A DNA stretch of 64,000 nucleotides from Algoriphagus locisalis (GTDB lineage Bacteria; Bacteroidota; Bacteroidia; Cytophagales; Cyclobacteriaceae), in contig NZ_FPBF01000002.1 of the NCBI RefSeq assembly GCF_900116615.1, positions 806,001 through 870,000 on the forward strand, written 5' to 3'. The notes under the pieces were generated by a model. It saw only the letters and a program-made list of their open reading frames with translations, had not been told where the DNA came from and made no database searches. A program made the translations under genes and the position numbers. Shown in pieces: positions 62,684 through 64,000 of this stretch (positions within the stretch are counted from its first letter, which is position 1; every line of letters begins with the position of its first letter).

Positions 62684-63439
62684 CTAACTTTCTGTAATAG
62701 TACTCAATTTTGCCAGAAAACTATTGTAGTACTGTCTGCCTACTTGCACCATCGCTCCAGAGCGAAGCGTAATCTCTTTGGTATTGAAGCTTTCGATTTG
62801 TCCCAAATGAACAATGAATGACTTTTGTACTCGTAGAAACAATTGTGAAGGCAGAATTTCTTCAATCTCCTTCATGGATTTTCGGATATTGTAATCTCTA
62901 TTTTTGGTGAAGATGGTGACCATATTTCCATTTGCCTCCACGTAATAAATATCATCGTAAGACACCCGCTCAAAAGCATTATCTGCTTTGATAAAAACAG
63001 CATCGGTGACTAGAAAGGGACTGTCACTCACCGGACTGGCGGTGGCTACTTCACTTACAGGTTTGGTACGCTTGTTATAGAGAACAATCTCCACTATCGC
63101 ATGAATATCATTTGTATTGAAAGGCTTCACGATAAATCCGGCTGGATTGATGCGTTTGGCTCTTTCTATGATGGTGGGATCTGAGTAAGAAGTCACATAT
63201 ACCAATGGCGCATCCACCATTTGTTTTACGATTTCTCCCAATTCTATCCCGTCCTTATCGCCTTTTAATTTGATGTCCATAAAAATCAAATCCGGTCGAT
63301 ATTTCTTTATGATTTTAATACACTGATTTGCAGAGTTAGCGATGTCTGTGTTGACATAACCGAGGAGTTCTAAGATTTCCTGGATATTCTCTGCGATACT
63401 GATATCGTCTTCGACGATTAAGATCCGCTCTTCTTTCAT
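62684..63439 (-). CDS. LytTR-family response regulator
   Basis: 251 residues. Receiver domain 1-120 with acidic pocket VEDD, phospho-acceptor Asp in FMDIKLKGDKDG near residue 55, and the Lys in IVKPFN. The C-terminal LytTR DNA-binding domain (about 150-248) has the family segments DIYYVEANGNMVTIF, LRVQKSFIVHLGQIESF and MVQVGRQY. It should regulate transcription after phosphorylation, but no kinase gene is inside the window on this side; the next LytTR gene lies 122 bases upstream on the same strand. The pair may be two regulators of one pathway. Confidence 0.9.
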   Translation of the reverse strand: MKEERILIVEDDISIAENIQEILELLGYVNTDIANSANQCIKIIKKYRPDLIFMDIKLKGDKDGIELGEIVKQMVDAPLVYVTSYSDPTIIERAKRINPAGFIVKPFNTNDIHAIVEIVLYNKRTKPVSEVATASPVSDSPFLVTDAVFIKADNAFERVSYDDIYYVEANGNMVTIFTKNRDYNIRKSMKEIEEILPSQLFLRVQKSFIVHLGQIESFNTKEITLRSGAMVQVGRQYYNSFLAKLSTITES

Positions 63440-63561
63440 TAGATTTTGGCAGATATTGCGTTTGAGGTGAAAAGTAAATTAACATGCTGTAAACAGCAAT
63501 TACTCTCTAGTTACATAAAATATAGCGAAAATCAAATGCTTTTTACTGGATATGAAATCAT

Positions 63562-64000
63562 TTAAAGGCTCATCATTTCCTTGAATCGGGCAGCTTGTCT
63601 TCTACTGACTTCTATTCTGTCCCCTCCTCTCAAAGTGACTACGAGACCTCCATTGAACCATGGCTCTATACCTTCTACCCAGCCGAGATTAATGATATGC
63701 TTTCTGCTGGCGCGGAAAAAAGATTTTTCATCCAATCGCTCATCCAATGCATTTAGCGATTTGTGGATCATTGGCTTAAAGTTGTCAAAGTAAACTTTGA
63801 TGTAATTGCCATCAGACTCAAATAAACGAACATTCGAAAGCCTCACAAACCAGCATCTATCACCATCTTTCACAAAGACTTGGTCTTCAAGCGTAAGCTT
63901 CTTTTGGCTATGCACCGATAAGCTTTCCTCACTTTTTGTGTAACCATCTATTTTTCCTTGCAGCTTTGTAATTGCTTCTTCCAGGCGCTTAGGTTCTATT
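63562..64000 (-). CDS. LytTR response regulator, 5' end outside window
   Basis: The frame is open to the last base. The part beyond the GTG at 63915 reads IEPKRLEEAITKL, the usual end of a receiver domain after KP, then a linker. The C-terminal LytTR domain (about 100 residues) has LSNVRLFESDGNYIKVYF, FFRASRKHIINLGWVEGI and RIEVSRRQAARF. So this is a normal two-domain response regulator whose receiver lies outside the window. The short GTG-started version, a LytTR domain alone, is an artefact of the window edge. Confidence 0.9.
   Translation of the reverse strand, partial: IEPKRLEEAITKLQGKIDGYTKSEESLSVHSQKKLTLEDQVFVKDGDRCWFVRLSNVRLFESDGNYIKVYFDNFKPMIHKSLNALDERLDEKSFFRASRKHIINLGWVEGIEPWFNGGLVVTLRGGDRIEVSRRQAARFKEMMSL

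Noticed and set aside
63562..63915. A stand-alone LytTR-domain protein of 117 residues
   Set aside because: The frame stays open to the window edge and encodes the end of a receiver domain upstream of the GTG, so it is a truncated response regulator.

Overview
The window looks like a chromosomal segment of a Bacteroidota bacterium, most likely the order Cytophagales (Cyclobacteriaceae/Algoriphagus-like). This is inferred from gene content, not from a database match. The pointers are two PorP/SprF-type type IX secretion proteins flanking two cargo proteins with gliding-type (type B) C-terminal sorting domains, many short lipoprotein signal peptides, two histidine kinases fused to Reg_prop propellers, few Shine-Dalgarno sequences, and TAnnTTTG promoter boxes just upstream of several transcription units. 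No tRNA, rRNA, CRISPR array, transposase or integrase was seen.

Layout. 1-9441: a tight operon of two membrane propeller-kinases (the first is cut by the window edge), a soluble kinase, a single-domain receiver and a receiver-adenylate cyclase; it reads as a sensory cascade ending in cAMP. 9505-10491: a radical SAM/SPASM protein. 10506-11280: a HEPN/MNT toxin-antitoxin pair on the minus strand. 11571-26330: an exopolysaccharide/capsule cluster (SLBB export protein, Wzz-like, flippase, five glycosyltransferases, Wzy-like polymerase, methyltransferase, 2OG-Fe(II) oxygenase), interrupted by a ParE-type toxin-antitoxin pair whose toxin is frameshifted. 26411-31960: mixed housekeeping (OsmC-like, RlmF, SIMPL protein, HicB with a frameshifted HicA, M14 carboxypeptidase, dipeptide epimerase). 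32165-34581: an RprXY-like two-component system. 34794-36026: lysA. 36252-42222: the type IX block PorP, cargo, cargo, PorP. 42271-50730: FeS-cluster photolyase, DUF2306 and MscS membrane proteins, lipoproteins, M28 peptidase, GH43 and a Fic protein with a palindromic operator. 50731-59765: a structured RNA candidate, ileS, lspA, a SNF2 helicase and PIN-PhoH. 59828-64000: two uncharacterised exported proteins, a small ORF with stacked terminators, and two LytTR response regulators (the second cut by the window edge).

The observations most worth a second look are: (a) two unrelated toxin genes (parE-like and hicA-like), each broken by the same kind of one-base shift at a T run while their antitoxins are intact; (b) a 15-bp perfect hairpin plus two further copies of its core immediately ahead of the Fic gene, one overlapping its start codon; (c) an IleRS of the type 2 form with a GxHH signature instead of HxGH, preceded by a multibranched RNA with its own promoter box; (d) the kinase-kinase-kinase-receiver-cyclase operon; (e) a photolyase start codon directly abutting a terminator T-tract; and (f) an intergenic repeat that starts exactly at stop codons.
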